The notes under the pieces are model-generated. The model had not been told where the DNA came from, did no database searches, and worked only from the letters and a program-made list of their open reading frames with translations. A stretch of 64,000 bases of DNA, taken from positions 124,001-188,000 of the forward strand of contig JAIQDT010001948.1 in assembly GCA_021521415.1 (NCBI GenBank). The letters run 5' to 3'. Shown one piece after another: positions 10,417-22,100 of the stretch. Origin of the DNA: Bidens hawaiensis. Taxonomy: Eukaryota > Streptophyta > Magnoliopsida > Asterales > Asteraceae. A program made the translations under genes and the position numbers. Numbering within the stretch: position 1 is the first letter of the stretch; each line of letters starts with the position of its first letter.

Positions 10417-10736
10417 AAAAGGGTTCTTAATTGAGAGTCCATGATGGCAAGGGCTGATCTAGTTGTGATTTTATATATATAACACAATATGTATTTTTTA
10501 ATTATATTTAACATATTTTTATGTGCAATTATAATTATTAAATAAATATACATATTAAGCATACTATATAAAAGTTATATAAATAATAGGCTCATTTAGG
10601 TTCGCGAGCTGGCTTGAGCTTAATAAGTAAAGCTCGGGCTCGAACTCGTTTAAGCTCGGCTCGATTCGATTTTTTTCGAACCAATCTCAATTAGCTCGTG
10701 TGCGGTTTAGCTAATTTACATGTCAAATTACAAGTT
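10417..10736 (+). repeat. Duplicated non-coding repeat, copy 2
   Basis: This is the second copy of the block at 5773-6108, starting GTTCTTAATTGAGAG and ending TGTCAAATTACAA. Copy 2 lacks the hAT insertion and the segment around it. Its position before the second RBOH block supports tandem duplication of the whole region. Confidence 0.7.
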
Positions 10737-11187
10737 AACATAACCTCTTCAATATATTGGCTGTTAAGAAAATCATCTTTAATATCATTTTAAAATATCG
10801 TTTTAAAGTAATGTTTAAATTTAAAGGAAGATGGTGTAGTACTAGCTAGTACCCACTTTATAGCCTATATATCCATTTTGATGTGTGATGAATTGATGGA
10901 TGCATGGTTGATAGGAAAAGCAAAGAAACATGAAAAACCTTATTTTTCTTGCAGGAATCCTGAACCAGTCACATGTTTCGCATTGACTGTTTTATTTTAG
11001 TCTCTAAGGCTTTGTGTAGTGGAGGGGCTATAAATGAGGGCGAATTGTGACACGTGATGTCAAGTCAACAAAAGGGGCGAATTTGTTTTTGGGGTGTAAT
11101 GATGTAGGGGCTACAAGTTTGGCTCATAGTATCTTTTTTTATTATTTTCTTTTTATAATTAAACTAATCAAATAAAAACCAATTTCT

Positions 11188-11460
11188 TCAAATAATTAAA
11201 TAAAAATGCATTAAAATTAAAAAGAAATACAAAAGAAAGACATAACTAAAAAAATACATAACTAAAAATATAAAAGAACATATAGCTCGGTTGGCGTACA
11301 TATTTAGGTTCGGGTCGAGAAATTGAAACGGATAGCTCGGTTGGTTTAGGTTCATCGGGTTCCATTGTAAGTTCACGTTCGGTTGGTTTTGCGAACCATG
11401 GTGTTGACCGAAAGGAGGGAATGGGTGGTTCGGTTGGTTCGGGTTGTTTCTAGGATTCAT
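11188..11460 (-). pseudogene. Harbinger Myb-like protein N-terminal fragment
   Basis: About 60 residues from the methionine near 11460 are rich in N, P and Q with repeated NQP and WNPMN motifs, resembling the low-complexity N-terminus of the Harbinger-associated Myb-like DNA-binding protein that helps the transposase enter the nucleus and bind the ends. No Myb helices follow; the frame runs into a hydrophobic AT-rich tail. The fragment was probably one exon before internal deletion. Confidence 0.5.
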
Positions 11461-11463
11461 TTT

Positions 11464-11573
11464 GCATATACATATATACACACACACACAACATATATAC
11501 ATATACATATACATATATACACACACACAACATATATACATATACATATACATATATATATACACTCACATAC

Positions 11574-11658
<85 letters not shown>
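11464..11658. repeat. Compound microsatellite (ACAT/AT)n then (TAA)n
   Basis: CA/TA dinucleotide-type repeats run to about 11576 and are followed by roughly 27 units of TAA/AAT to 11658. Frames crossing it (poly-N, poly-I, poly-Y) are artefacts. It lies inside the Harbinger-like element. Confidence 0.95.
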
Positions 11659-11987
11659 TCCAGGCGATAATATCACCTCGCCACCACCCCAAATCGCCCA
11701 CTTATCGCCGGGGGCGGTGTTCGCAGCCCCTTCGCGCCCAAAAATCGTCTAAATCGGCGCCCTTTGCACATAGCCTTAGAATGCTAGACTATATTTTCCC
11801 ATCAGGATTTGTTGTTACCCATCTAGTTGAAAAAAAATGCAGATTATTGTCTCGTATTTATTATTGTCTTGATAATATCCCGAAGAGAATACACAGACAT
11901 AAATAAAGCTAGAGACCAATTTGACCGGTTTATTAAAAAATCTATATAGGTTATGTTATATCTCTAACGGCCAAACAAGTTATATAT

Positions 11988-12850
11988 AAAATTAAGAGTA
12001 AAGTGTCATTTTAGTCCTTATGGTTTGGCAAATAATGCGAATTTTGTCCAAAAAGTTTATTTTTTGCATATGGACCCTCCACGTTTCCCAGTTCTTTGCC
12101 AATTACATCCAAATCACTAACACCGTTAAATTTTATCGTTAAGTCAGGGTAGGCATGTCTTTTCACTATTTCTTTATTATAATACTTATTTAAGTAAACT
12201 GCGGTTTTCGTCCTCTAGTTTGTCAAAATCTGCAGTTTTAGTCTAGTAGTTTCAAATTTGCAATTTTATTCCTTATGGTTTCATTTCACTTGCAATTAAA
12301 CCCGAATTTATTAACCTTGTTAGGTCTTGTCGTTAACCCATTTGCGTGCCCCTCATGTGACGATCAATTTTGTCTTTATTCTCTCCAAATAAACCTCAAC
12401 CTTAATTCGCAATCCCCTCACGTGAGAGGCTGGAGTGTATTTGGGGAAAAAGGGAAAAAAAGAAGGAACAAAATTGCCCCGTGAAGGACACACTGATGGG
12501 TTTAACAACCAAAACTTAACGAGATTAGGGAATTCGAGTTTAACTGCAAGTGAAATGAAACCTTAGGAAAGAAAATTGCAAACTTAAAACTATTTGACTA
12601 AAACCGCATATTTGGACAAACCAGAAGGACGAAAACCGCAGTTCACTGAAATAAGTATTATAATAAAGAAATAGTGAAAAGGCATGTCTACCCCTGACTT
12701 AATGATAAAATTTAACGGGTTAGTGATTTGGATGTAATTGGCAAGAACTGGAAATGTGGAGGGTCCATATACAAAAAATAAACTTTTTAGACTAAATTCG
12801 TATAATTTGTCAAACCACAAGAATTAAAATGACACTTTACTCTAAAATTA
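11988..12850. mobile_element. Foldback element with about 345-bp inverted arms
   Basis: The element proper is 11995-12843. The left arm begins AGAGTAAAGTGTCATTTTAG and the right arm is its near-complete reverse complement, ending AAAATGACACTTTACTCT. The arms pair over about 345 bp (11995-12340 with 12500-12843) around a loop of about 150 bp that contains CACGTGAGAGG. The 7-bp direct repeat AAAATTA flanks both ends (11988-11994, 12844-12850). No protein is encoded. Long inverted arms of this sequence type are common in plants and are generally treated as MULE-like foldback elements; a Mutator TSD would be 9 bp, so the family is uncertain. Confidence 0.75.
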
Positions 12851-13099
12851 ATAACAACTAGTAGGACTTAAACACATTAAACAATTTAAAATCTCGTAAA
12901 CCATTCTACTCGAATATTAAACTATTACTAAATTAACATAACTTTCTAATCATTATTGACTTGCTAATTGTAAATAGATAAGCTTCTGGATGAAAAGTAT
13001 CATGTGAACCCCATCATAATCCCTACAAAAATAACCCGCAAGTGGTACATTTTTCAATCTATACATAAACTCAAAACACAGTAAATGAGAAACAATGTT
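12851..13099. other. AT-rich spacer, no feature seen
   Basis: No frame or repeat worth calling lies between the foldback element and the second RBOH block. Confidence 0.4.
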
Positions 13100-13290
13100 T
13101 CTGTTTCTGCAAGCGTGCTCATGACCACCGATATTGTTCAAACTCTTATGGACTGTTTACCCTTCTCTAATCATAGTAAACTTTTTAGTTTTATGCAATG
13201 AAGAGTTTATGTGATTTTATATTTTTATTAAGGATTTTTTTACTAAGGATATGGATCGTATTGGCCGATTTGTGTGCTGTCTATGAGATG

Positions 13291-13785
13291 AGTAGCATCA
13301 GTGTTTTAAAAACCGGTTCAAACCGGCCGGTTGAACCGGTTAAACCGGATTTCGCACAATAGACCGGTATTTTAAGTCCCGTATTTTTGACCGATTTGCT
13401 AGAACATCCTACCGGCGGTTTTTGTCCAATATACCGGTTTTTACCCATAAACTGGTTTTTAAGCCTGAGAAATTTTTTATATTTGTGACCCATATTTTTT
13501 CAAAATTACCTTTAACCCAACAATTAACATTCAAACGTGTAAACTTTAAAACTATTTTTTAAAATTGAGTGCTTTTGCATTATTTTTTAAATGGATTAAC
13601 ATTTGGATTATTTTTTGTTATAGAAATCATTTAGTTTTAGGTTATTTTTATATTAAAGTTACATATATAGGCAATTATAAGGTAAACTATTCAACCGGTT
13701 GAACCTCCCGTTTCAACCGGTTGTACCATTTTTTAGTCCAATCCGGTACAAATAAAATACTGGTTTTTAAAACATTGAGTAGCAT
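13291..13785. mobile_element. hAT-type MITE (479 bp) with 8-bp TSD
   Basis: The element proper is 13299-13777, starting CAGTGTTTTAAAAACCGG and on the reverse strand CAATGTTTTAAAAACCAG, an 18-bp inverted repeat with few mismatches. The direct repeat AGTAGCAT flanks it exactly (13291-13298, 13778-13785). The interior is dense in ACCGGTT motifs near both ends and AT-rich in the middle, with no coding frame. It sits only in copy 2 of the segmental duplication; copy 1 has lost the surrounding 80 bp too, so order of events is not settled by this copy alone. Confidence 0.9.
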
Positions 13786-14459
13786 AAGTGGATACACCAA
13801 ACAAGAAATAGTCAAAAGGTTTTATTGGATTACTAATATGGTTTATTCGAGACAACCGCAAATCTAAAAAAAATACAAGATAAAGAAGACGAATGACCAA
13901 ATAAATTTTCAGTTATTATTAAACAATCCAAGGGTATTAAAGGAAACAAAAATTCAAGATAAACTAGGAAACATAATTAGACTAAGAAACATATAGGTAA
14001 TTTAAAATAACTTGTAGATAAAGATATAAGATTATTGATATCTTCAAAAGGTCCAATCATATCTTTTAATCTTTGTTCTAATAGCCTTGACCTTCATATC
14101 TGCGTACACATGAGGGTGGGGTGGGTTCGGTGGGATGAGAGGGATATATGATTCTAAAGGTTTGAGTTGTTTTAATTTCTTAGAAGTTCTCTTTGTGATA
14201 GGTAAATTTGGTTGACGCATTTTATAAGAAATCTAAAGCCAATAATTGTTTTAGCTCCTTTGATAGTGCCGGTGGCCCACAGTAGAACCCCCCTGCAAAT
14301 GTGTACCATACAAAAGTTATACAACTATGCCCATTTCAATCCATGACCCAACCCATCAAAACGAGCCAATTTTACTTTACGTAGTTAAAAGAAAGAAAAA
14401 GAGAATAAGTTAGTAACAAGACTAACCTATTCTTATTCTTGAACCCGTGTGCCTAAGAG

Positions 14460-14905
14460 CAATTCATTCATAAGCAGTCCACCATTTTGGTTTTTGGCAA
14501 AGTGTGACTTAATAGGAGTGTCCGAAATGGCATCCATGCCTTTTTTTTGGCTAATCTCAACGATTGGAGCACGCTGATTAGTGCAGGCCTTGCATTGCCT
14601 TCCTCGTAAACAACACTGCAGTAATAGTTAACTTCTACATTGTCATGACGATCCATTTCCGTCACTTCGTTTATGGTATCTTTAAACCACTGAAAAGAAT
14701 TTTGTTCCCATGTCATCTAGAAAAAAATAGACGCGGGTTTCGTTCAACTTATTTGCACTTTTCCTGACAATATTTTTAATTATACTTAGCATAAGGGATT
14801 AAGGGTTGCCTCAATACTAACCCAATAAGCAATACGATCCCATACTTGTCGTAATATTGCGTTGGTGAATGGAATGGCCCATCAACTATTATTGTTGGAA
14901 AACTA
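14460..14905 (-). pseudogene. RBOH (NADPH oxidase) C-terminal fragment, copy 2
   Basis: Minus-strand reading from 14905 gives FPTIIVDGPFHSP, then YYDKYGIVLLIGL, after which the conserved GxGxTP loop is scrambled by indels. The following frame reads MTWEQNSFQWFKDTINEVTE, MDRHDNVEVNYYCSVVYEE and GNARPALISVLQSLRLAKK. This copy keeps WFK where copy 1 has a stop but has lost the nucleotide-binding loop, so the two decayed independently after duplication. It is not expected to give a product. Confidence 0.85.
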
Positions 14906-15157
14906 TGCAAAAATTAATCAATTTATTTAGAATACACAATTAACTAAGTTTAAAAATGGACCAAAAGAGTTTAAAAGAAAATTTATAGTTTATAAAGATG
15001 TCGGACCATAAGAGCAATATGAGACTTATTTCGTAGGAGCCTAACCTATAAAAATTTAAATAAAAAAGTTACAATCAAATCAACAATTCTAAGTCTATAA
15101 TTAAACTAATAGATGATTCGATGCTCTGGATAATTTTGAGGGGCCTGGTAGGATTTT

Positions 15158-16410
15158 ACTTAACTGGGTATTTTTGTTGGGGGCTTTTAAACATTATCTG
15201 TGGGTACCTTATGAATTTTTTTACTGCTATTAGCCTATTACATTAATACGCTTATTTTTTAACGTTTTATTAAGGTATTTGTTGACTCTTTATTAGATTT
15301 GAATTTTATTTATTTATTTTTTGCCTTTATGATTATTAAATGAAAAATTTCTAAATCCAAATATTAAACAAATTTTATGTATTACTTATATAATTTATTT
15401 TCTAAAAATAATTAGGATGTCCGGTTTTTGAACCCGGTCCGACCTATGACCCAGTTCAATGCCTGGTTTAGGTATGAAGCCTTTAATATATAACCATATG
15501 CAAATCGAAAAACATTCAAAGTCGCCTGAAGCTTTCGTTTTGGCATTCGACTCTAAGTAGCCCACTTTCTCCATTACTCGGCTCGCATACCTACCAAGAA
15601 AAATAAACAATTGTTAGGTTATATCAATTTTTTTAAGCGGACTAGATATCGAACAGGTCGTCTTACTGGTTTATTTGTCGGAGCAGATTTATAAATCGGA
15701 GTAAATCATAGTTAGTTCAAATTATTTAAAAGAATATATAAAGGTTTTATAACAATATATAATATAATTTGATTATCATTTATTTAAACATATTAAGATT
15801 AGTTTCTTTTTTTAATTTCTACTAAAAAATTAACCTTTTTGTAATTCTCAAGTCTCATGTTCGATTGTTGTAGAGGAACCAATTTTTAGATCGGTTCCAG
15901 AATAGGTAAGATCGATCTAGTGTTCGAAAATTTGTTGTTCCAAATTCTTTTCCTTAAGCGTTCTAATAATCAAAAATCATGAATCTCAAACACTCAACCG
16001 ATTATTTCACGGACAATTGGACAAAGCTCTTTTCTAGGCTTGCACTTCATATGTTGCGACTAAGTTACCCTTTCTAATCTTAGTCTTGTGGCTGGAAATT
16101 ACCAACCGATTATCACAACACGAGCCGTAGTTATTTCATTTAGCATATGTTGGGTTAATATATTGTTCACAATTATAACTAGTCTCTTACTATTAATATA
16201 ATTCTCATATCATGAGGTACTAAAGTCACGTTAGCTAGTAACTCGATTTGTCATTCTTGTTATCACAAACATTTTGCCATATTAACATCACTCTTTCCGT
16301 TTATTTAAGCCTTCACACATTTATATTCTTTTACATACCTCAAAGACCCGTTTATTCAAAATCAATCTTTTATGAGTTAACTCACTTACGTAAAAGAGCA
16401 TGAATGATGG
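15158..16410. other. Unique AT-rich segment replacing dsRBD exons
   Basis: This stretch has no counterpart in copy 1. It contains a CCGG-flavoured patch at 15417-15480 (GTCCGGTTTTTGAACCCGG) that may be MITE debris. No frame, RNA gene or clean terminal repeat was found. Confidence 0.35.
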
Positions 16411-16770
16411 AAAAAAACACCCAAATCTAGGGTTTTCCATTAAAGTTTTAGAACACGTACACAACAAAAGATTTTGCCTAGACTTTTAGATCTGGACAAT
16501 TAGTCACACAATTAAAGAAAAAAAAGGTGAATCTTATTGCAATTCATATTCATTTAACTTGAAACATCACGTAAAAGAGAGTGAATGATGAAAAACAAAC
16601 AAACAAACAAACAAACAAACCCAAATCTAGGGTTTTCCATTAAAGTTTTAGAACTCACAACAATAGTTTTTTCCAAGACTTTTAGAACAAAATAAATAAA
16701 ACTTTTAGATCTAGTTTTTAAGAACAACATAAACAAGGTTTTAGATATAGACTTTTAATCACACAATTAA
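16385..16770. repeat. Imperfect tandem duplication, about 190 bp unit
   Basis: CCAAATCTAGGGTTTTCC and the following ATTAAAGTTTTAGAAC occur at 16421 and again at 16621, each preceded by a GTAAAAGAG...GAATGATG segment (16390, 16570) and followed by a segment ending in CACACAATTAAAGA. A (CAAA)n run of about 24 bp (16597-16620) is present only in the second unit. Confidence 0.65.
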
Positions 16771-16970
16771 AGATAAAAAAAAGTGAATCTAATTCTAATA
16801 TAAGTCCCTATTCTTTTTAAGAGGAAGCATTACACCAACCAAACGAGAACACATATCAAACAGTTAAAAATCGTAAAGATGAATAACTAACATATGGAAA
16901 TAATGAGTACGTAAAGAGTTACTAACATTTTATGAAAGTAGTCTAGTCCACTTGCTTGCTAACAATAGTG

Positions 16971-17214
16971 ACAACACACTTGCGGATGGATGAAGATCAT
17001 AGCTGGGGTTTAAAGATCGACTTTATTATTATTGCTGTTGCTGTTGCTGTTGTTGCTGCTGTTGTGAGTTAGGTTGAAAAATGAAAAATGAAAAGCCAAA
17101 TAAATAGAAAGAGGTAGAAGAAGAAGATGGAGCTTGAGAGAAGATGGGAAAAAGAAAAGGTGCAAGACATGGGTTAGGTTGGGGTCATGGGATGTTATTA
17201 TTTTTATATACTTT
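16971..17214. other. Flank of the young gypsy element, CTG/TTG repeat
   Basis: A short (GCTGTT)n-type microsatellite lies at 17031-17066; on the minus strand it could be read as polyglutamine, but no larger frame supports a gene. The purine-rich stretch 17090-17170 is otherwise unremarkable. Confidence 0.4.
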
Positions 17215-17219
17215 AATAC

Positions 17220-19120
17220 TGTAACACCCCGACCAAAGGCGGATTATACATCGGGGCGCCACATATTGTTTCATTACTCGTGACACTATTGGGTGTCAAT
17301 ATTTAATAAATACATTCATTCGCGCACGCGCAAAGCATAAATAAGATAACATAAATCATCATAAATTATAAATCAAAATATTCGAACAGCAATAACTTGT
17401 CTTGATACATTTTAATCTAGGTCCAAAATAAAGAAAACTTCCTATGTGTCCACAAGCTCCAAAACAGCTACTGCAAACCTGAACGTGTTAAAATAAACGT
17501 CAAACACTTGCGTGTTGGTGAGAAATCAAGTTTAATACAATACATAGATAACAATAAATCTGCGCGCAACATGTGTATGTCTGGTTTTCAACAAGGGTGT
17601 AATCTGATCGGGACCAACTCTAAGATTCATAAGACTGCCAGTGCTCACAATTGAGCTCACAAACAAGACTAACTGTGCATGTGTAAATAAAAGAGAAAAT
17701 CATAAACGATAGTTCTCCCGTGTTCATCTAATGGTACCATGAAAACTGCGGAATAGACCGACAAGACGGTTAATGATCCACACATACAAATAAACAGCCA
17801 AGTCTACGTCCTCAACACATGGGATACTGCGCGACTAAAGTTCATAAACAAGTTTAAGACTCTAAGTTTGTATGAACACATGAACATCCCAAAACATTAA
17901 AAGCAAAAAGGGATTAGGTACGAGATTACTCACTTGATAAAGATGCGATGATAGATAAAGCAAGAACCAACTTTAAACAAGCACAAGTTAACCTATAATT
18001 AAAGATTATTGTTTTAATGATTTGATTTAAGTCTTGATTATAAGTTAGCATAATTAATAAGTAAATTATTATATATAATATATATTACCGGAAAAGCAGG
18101 GCAGAACAGGGAGGAAGACGAAGGCAAAGAGAAAGGAAACGGCAGAGGATCAACGGCAGAGAGCAAGGAAGAGGAAGATAATAAGTGTTGGTGTGTGCAG
18201 TGTTAAGAAAAATAACATTATTATTTATAGGGAAACCCTAGGGAACACAATCCCTAGAAAAGGGGAAAAGATCTCCAAAAAGTAAAAGATGCTAAAAGCA
18301 AGAGATATCAAAAGATATGGCAGCAGGGAAAAAGAGAAAAAGGTTGACAGGATCCAGAAAAAGGCATGGGAGAGGACAGATAAAGTTACTGGTTAAAGCA
18401 TGGAAAAGCAGATCTCAAAAGATAATGTCAGTCACTTTTTCTACCAACCAATGGGGTTGGTACGCATGCTGCGCCGAAAGTAACTATTCAGACATTAGAT
18501 AGGTTAGGTCAACAGCTCAGAAGAAAAGACATTTACAAAAGCAAACGGCTAGAATAAACAGAATATCAAGGGTTAAGCGCGGGAAGGCTGAGTGCGCGAG
18601 CGCGAAGGCTGGCACAACAATCCTTAGCGCACTGCGGGAAGAATCACAAATCCTTAGCGTGCTGCGTGAAGAACTAGAATTCTAAGCGCATCGCGGGAAG
18701 AACATACATTCTTAGCGCATTGCGGGAAGAACATGCATTCTTAGCGCGCTGCGAGAAGAGTTCTCTTCACGCATCGCAGGAACAAGATGTCTTCACGCAG
18801 GCTTCCATGAAAGGAGTCTGGCGCGTGGAGCTGCAGACATCCTTAGGCGGGAAGAACCAAAGGACAAGCAAAGAGTTAGAAGAAAAAGAGGGAAACAAGG
18901 CGTAAGGGCGGGACGGCGACAAGAGGGAAAAGAAGGCGGAAAGAGAGAAGGAAGAGGGAGGGGACGGCGGAAAGAAAGAGAGAGAAAGAGGCGGGAAGGA
19001 AATATATATTATTATTATTAAAAATAAAATATAAGTACAAATAAATATTAAATCATAAAAGAAAGAGATCGGGTCAGAGAAACGGGTACCTGGGTCGGGT
19101 CGGATCGGGCAGATGTCACA
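17220..19120 (-). repeat. 3' LTR of young gypsy element
   Basis: 1901 bp, beginning TGTAACACCCCG and ending GATGTCACA in plus coordinates. It matches the other LTR apart from C versus T near 18290 (GATGCTAAAAG here) and one A fewer near 17567 (GCGCGCAAC here). It adjoins the polypurine tract on the right, which makes it the 3' LTR of this minus-strand element. On the minus strand a TATA-like CTATAAATAA lies at 18222-18230. Confidence 0.97.
18560..18800. repeat. GC-rich tandem motif array in the LTR
   Basis: Inside the 3' LTR, units of about 30-33 bp built on TTAGCGCATTGCGGGAAGAA recur about six times with variants (CACTGCGGG, GTGCTGCGTG, CATCGCGGG, CGCTGCGAG, CACGCATCGCAGG). The identical array is in the 5' LTR at 25750-25990. 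It is strikingly GC- and CpG-rich against an AT-rich background. In the minus orientation it lies upstream of the TATA-like box, so it would sit in U3, a place where enhancer repeats are commonly found. Confidence 0.75.
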
Positions 19121-19134
19121 GTCTCCCCTACTTT
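19121..19134 (-). other. Polypurine tract of young gypsy element
   Basis: On the minus strand AAAGTAGGGGAGAC directly precedes the 3' LTR. It is preceded by GGGACGAAATTT, a conserved context in plant chromoviruses. It would prime plus-strand DNA synthesis. Confidence 0.9.
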
Positions 19135-19154
19135 AAGAAATTTCGTCCCGAAAT

Positions 19155-22100
19155 TTATCTCGAAGTAGGTTGCGCAGAGAACAGGTGCGGGTACTTGATC
19201 TTCATTTGATCTTCCCTTTCCCATGTAAACTCGGCTCCGCGCTTGGACTCCCAGCGAACTTTAACAATAGGGATACGACTGCGCTTGGTTTGCTTAACCT
19301 CGCGATCCATAATCTCAACAGGCTTCTCAACGAAATGCATAGATTCATCAACTTGAACTTCATCAAGTGGAATGTGAAGGTTCTCGTCAGCTAAACACTT
19401 CTTGAGATTGGATACATGGAACGTTGGATGCACATTACTGAGCGCGGGCGGCAGGTCAAGTCTGTAGGCAACTTTTCCCACACGCGCGAGAATCTTGAAT
19501 GGTCCAACATAACGAGGAGCAAGCTTACCTTTCTTCCCAAAGCGGACAACACCTTTCCAAGGCGACACTTTGAGGAGAACAAGATCACCAACTTGAAATT
19601 CGAGAGGCTTTTGCCTACGATCTGCGTAACTCTTCTGTCGGCTTCTGGCAGTCAGCAGATGATCACGGATCTTGGCGATTTTATCGGTTGTCTCTTGAAC
19701 AAGTTCGGGTCCTGTGATTTGAGTTTCACCCACTTCGCTCCAACAAATCGGGGAGCGGCACTTACGACCGTAAAGTGCTTCAAATGGGGCCATACCAATA
19801 CTGGAATGATAGCTGTTATTATAAGAGAACTCGATCAAAGGCAGGTGCGAATCCCAATTACCTCCAAAATCAAGAACACAAGATCGGAGCATATCCTCAA
19901 GAGTTTGAATAGTTCGCTCAGACTGACCGTCAGTCTGGGGATGATATGCCGTACTCATGTCCAAGCGAGTTCCTAGCGCAGATTGGAGAGATTTCCAAAA
20001 GCGAGATATAAAACGGCCATCACGATCGGATATGATGCTCAAAGGAGTACCATGGCGGCAGACAATTTCCTTGACATAAAGCTGCGCGAGATGCTCAACA
20101 CGGTAGTTTTCACGAATGGGCAGAAAGTGAGCAGACTTAGTCAATCGATCCACTATTACCCAAATGCTATCATGTTTGCTTGCTGTCAAAGGTAACTTGG
20201 TAATAAAGTCCATCGCTACACATTCCCATTTCCACGTAGGAATTTCTGGTTGTTCGAGCAAACCAGATGGGCGTTGGTGTTCAGCTTTTACTTTAGAACA
20301 AGTCAGGCATTTAGCTACGAACACAGCAATATCCTTTTTCATACCGGGCCACCAATAAGTTATGCGCAAATCCTTGTACATCTTATCAGCGCCAGGATGA
20401 ATAGAATACCGAGATTTGTGCGCTTCACTCAGGATATCAGCGCGAAGATTCTCATCAAAGGGAATCCAGATGCGATTGAGATAGCAGAGAATTCCACTCA
20501 GATTAGGGACAAAGAGTGCTTCCGCGCCACACGCTAACTCGGCGCGAAGGTTACCATTACTGATGGATGCGCGCTGCGCGTCAAGAATACGCGATTCAAG
20601 GTTGCTTTGAATCGGCGCGAAGTGAAGCTGCGTGCGCGGCAAAATACAGTTAAGCTGGCAGGGTTTTCGGCTGAGCGCGTCGGCTACCACATTAGCCTTA
20701 CCAGGATGATACCGGATCTCACAATCGTAATCGCTGATGAGTTCGTTCCATCGGCGTTGCCTCATGTTAAGTTCCTTTTGATCAAAGATATGCTGAAGGC
20801 TTTTATGGTCAGTGTAGAGGATACACTTAGTGCCATAAAGGTAGTGTCTCCAGATCTTCAAGGCAAAAACAACTGCACCTAGTTCGAGGTCGTGAGTTGT
20901 ATAATTCTTTTCATGAACCTTGAGTTGCCTTGATGCGTAAGCGATAACCTTGCCTCGTTGCATAAGAACACAACCGAGACCTTGGTTGGAGGCATCGCAG
21001 TACACTACAAAATCATCATTACCCTCAGGTAGCGCAAGAACAGGAGCTTCACACAACAAACGTTTGAGCGTTAGAAAGGCTTCTTCTTGCTTCGAGCCCC
21101 AAATATACTGTTTACCTTTGTGCGTTAGAGCTGTTAAAGGCAAAGCGATCTTTGAGAAGTTCGAAATGAAACGCCGGTAATAACCAGCTAAGCCCAGAAA
21201 GGAACGGATCTCGGAAGGAGAGGATGGCGTAATCCAATTCTTGATTGCTTCAATCTTGGATGGGTCGACATGAATACCCATCTTGTTTACAACATGACCA
21301 AGAAACTGTACTTCATCAGACCAAAATTCACACTTGGAAAGCTTAGCATAGAGTTGTTCAGCTCTAAGCTTTTGCAATACCAACCGGAGATGTTGCTCGT
21401 GCTCGGCCTTGGTCTTAGAATACACCAGAACATCATCGATAAACACAATCACGAATTTATCCAAGAAAGGCCTACACACCCGGTTCATTAGATCCATGAA
21501 AACGGCGGGTGCGTTGGTTAGACCGAAGGACATGACCAAGAATTCAAAATGGCCATAACGAGTTCGAAAAGCAGTCTTCGGAACATCTTCATCGCGGATG
21601 CGCAACTGGTGATAGCCAGAGCGGAGATCAATCTTCGAGAAACAAGAGGCACCTTGGAGTTGATCAAAGAGGTCGTCAATACGCGGTAAGGGATACCGGT
21701 TTTTAATGGTGAGTTTGTTCAACTCGCGGTAATCAATACACATGCGAAACGATCCATCTTTCTTTTTAACGAACAACACCGGAGCACCCCAGGGCGAAGA
21801 GCTAGGGCGAATGAATCCTTTAGCAGTCAACTCTTGAAGTTGGCTTGCCAATTCTTGCATCTCAGCGGGCGCAAGACGGTAAGGAGATTTAGCCACGGGG
21901 GAAGCACCAGGGACAAGATCAATACGAAACTCGACTTCACGAGCGGGAGGGATACCAGGAAGATCATCAGGAAAAACTTCAGGGAAATCACGCACAACAG
22001 GGATATCGCGAAGCTTCTTCTCTTCAGCAGGTTTAACCACATGGGCTAAGAATGCAACACACTTCTTCCGCATGAGTCTTTGGGCTTCGGCGCAAGACAT

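Larger units (their letters stand above)
11004..11779 (-). mobile_element. PIF/Harbinger-like element, non-autonomous
   Basis: Both ends share CTAAGGCT(T/A)TGTG in inverted orientation (11004-11016 and 11767-11779 reversed). A minus-strand frame starting near 11460 reads MNPRNNPNQPNHPFPPFGQ, then NLQWNPMNLNQ: the proline/asparagine-rich N-terminus typical of the Myb-like second protein encoded by plant PIF/Harbinger transposons. The rest of that gene and the transposase are missing. A 3-bp TWA target would leave TAA on the left and TTA on the right, so the TSD is at best imperfect. A long simple repeat sits inside. Confidence 0.55.
13100..16970. repeat. Segmental duplication, copy 2 (RBOH block, rearranged)
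   Basis: This is the second copy of 8038-10140. It additionally carries the MITE at 13299-13777 with about 80 bp of flanking DNA that copy 1 lacks, and a segment 15158-16410 that replaces the dsRBD exons of copy 1. The homology resumes at CCAAATCTAGGGTTTTCC (16421) and runs to TAGTCCACTTG (16954). A local tandem duplication of about 190 bp lies at 16385-16770. Confidence 0.65.

Noticed and set aside
11383..11752. Overlapping frames coding for poly-N, poly-I and poly-Y tracts
   Set aside because: They are translations of the TAA/AAT microsatellite in three frames and not genes.
18317..18905. Two 61-codon frames present in both LTRs (18317, 18720 and their copies at 25507, 25910)
   Set aside because: They lie wholly inside the non-coding LTR, have no resemblance to proteins, and run antisense to the element's transcript; identical in the second LTR only because the LTRs are identical.
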